A stretch of DNA of 17,475 nt from an uncultured Erysipelotrichaceae bacterium (GTDB lineage Bacteria > Bacillota_I > Bacilli_A > Erysipelotrichales > Erysipelotrichaceae), in contig CACZTC010000025.1 in NCBI GenBank assembly GCA_902784015.1, positions 1 to 17,475 on the forward strand, written 5' to 3'. The notes beneath the pieces are model-generated. The model searched no databases. It saw only the letters and a program-made list of their open reading frames with translations, and was not told the origin of the DNA. Position numbers and translations under genes: made by a program. Of the stretch, positions 17,375 through 17,475 are shown piece by piece. How positions within the stretch are numbered: position 1 is the first letter of the stretch; the number at the start of each line of letters is the position of its first letter.

Positions 17375-17386
17375 GCTCTTTTTTCT
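17361..17386 (+). terminator. trkAH terminator overlapping the trkH stop
   Basis: AAAGAGCTC (17361-17369) and GAGCTCTTT (17373-17381) form a perfect 9-bp stem around GTT, followed by TTTCTT. The stop TGA begins in the loop, so the last codons of trkH encode the 5' arm. Confidence 0.88.
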
Positions 17387-17475
17387 TGTATTATAAGAAT
17401 TTGAATGCGTTGTAAGAAACAGTAAAAAAGATAAGTTTATTGGTTGTATTAGTTTTGACACTATTAAAACTATTC
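17375..17475 (+). promoter_or_regulatory. Non-coding tail with the start of a promoter
   Basis: After the terminator no frame is convincing. TTGACA at 17455-17460 is a perfect -35; a -10 at normal spacing would fall just beyond the window edge. AGTTTT (17451-17456) and AAAACT (17466-17471) form an inverted repeat overlapping it, which may be an operator or chance. Confidence 0.35.

Overview
The window is AT-rich DNA (roughly 30% GC by eye) with a standard bacterial code: TGA is used as a stop (the 2281 gene at 2785-2787, trkH at 17372-17374) and Trp is encoded by TGG. The gene order tilS-hpt-ftsH, an hslO-dus pair, glyA next to upp, a DUF1146 gene, TrkAH, a lipoprotein-type ABC transporter and a lysine (L-box) riboswitch together suggest a low-GC Firmicute, plausibly of the Erysipelotrichia or a related class. 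The lineage is inferred, not demonstrated.

Layout. 1-2232: the 3' end of glyA (+) converges on a glycosyltransferase-like gene (-) with abutting stop codons. That gene is divergent from upp (+), which is followed by a small DUF1146 membrane protein. A strong terminator ends this unit and carries the ribosome-binding site of the next gene. 2281-6514: an unpaired PemK/MazF-fold protein, then tilS, hpt and ftsH, the classical Firmicute cluster for tRNA-Ile2 decoding, purine salvage and membrane proteolysis, closed by a terminator whose loop holds the ftsH stop codon. 6535-10546: a four-helix membrane protein of unknown role, a cytoplasmic family 2 glycoside hydrolase, hslO (redox chaperone Hsp33) and a tRNA-dihydrouridine synthase, the last three with overlapping ends. 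10591-11667: an HSL-type alpha/beta hydrolase with an apparently leaderless mRNA. 11677-14292: promoter, lysine riboswitch, attenuator terminator and a three-gene polar amino acid ABC importer (binding lipoprotein, permease, ATPase). 14293-14552: non-coding, containing a possible small RNA, a terminator and the trkA promoter. 14553-17374: trkA-trkH potassium uptake, with a terminator overlapping the trkH stop. The tail starts a new promoter that runs off the end.

How it works together. Most of the window is housekeeping. The best-supported regulatory system is the riboswitch-controlled importer: lysine should stabilise the aptamer and its P1 helix, which frees the terminator and shuts the transporter off, so the substrate is probably lysine. 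More speculative points are the C-rich structured RNA candidate between the transporter and trkA, the terminator/RBS overlap before the orphan MazF-like gene, and two genes whose -10 boxes lie so close to the start codon that their transcripts should have almost no leader. I did not find a clearly new multi-gene defence or mobile system; no transposase, integrase, CRISPR array, rRNA or tRNA was seen.
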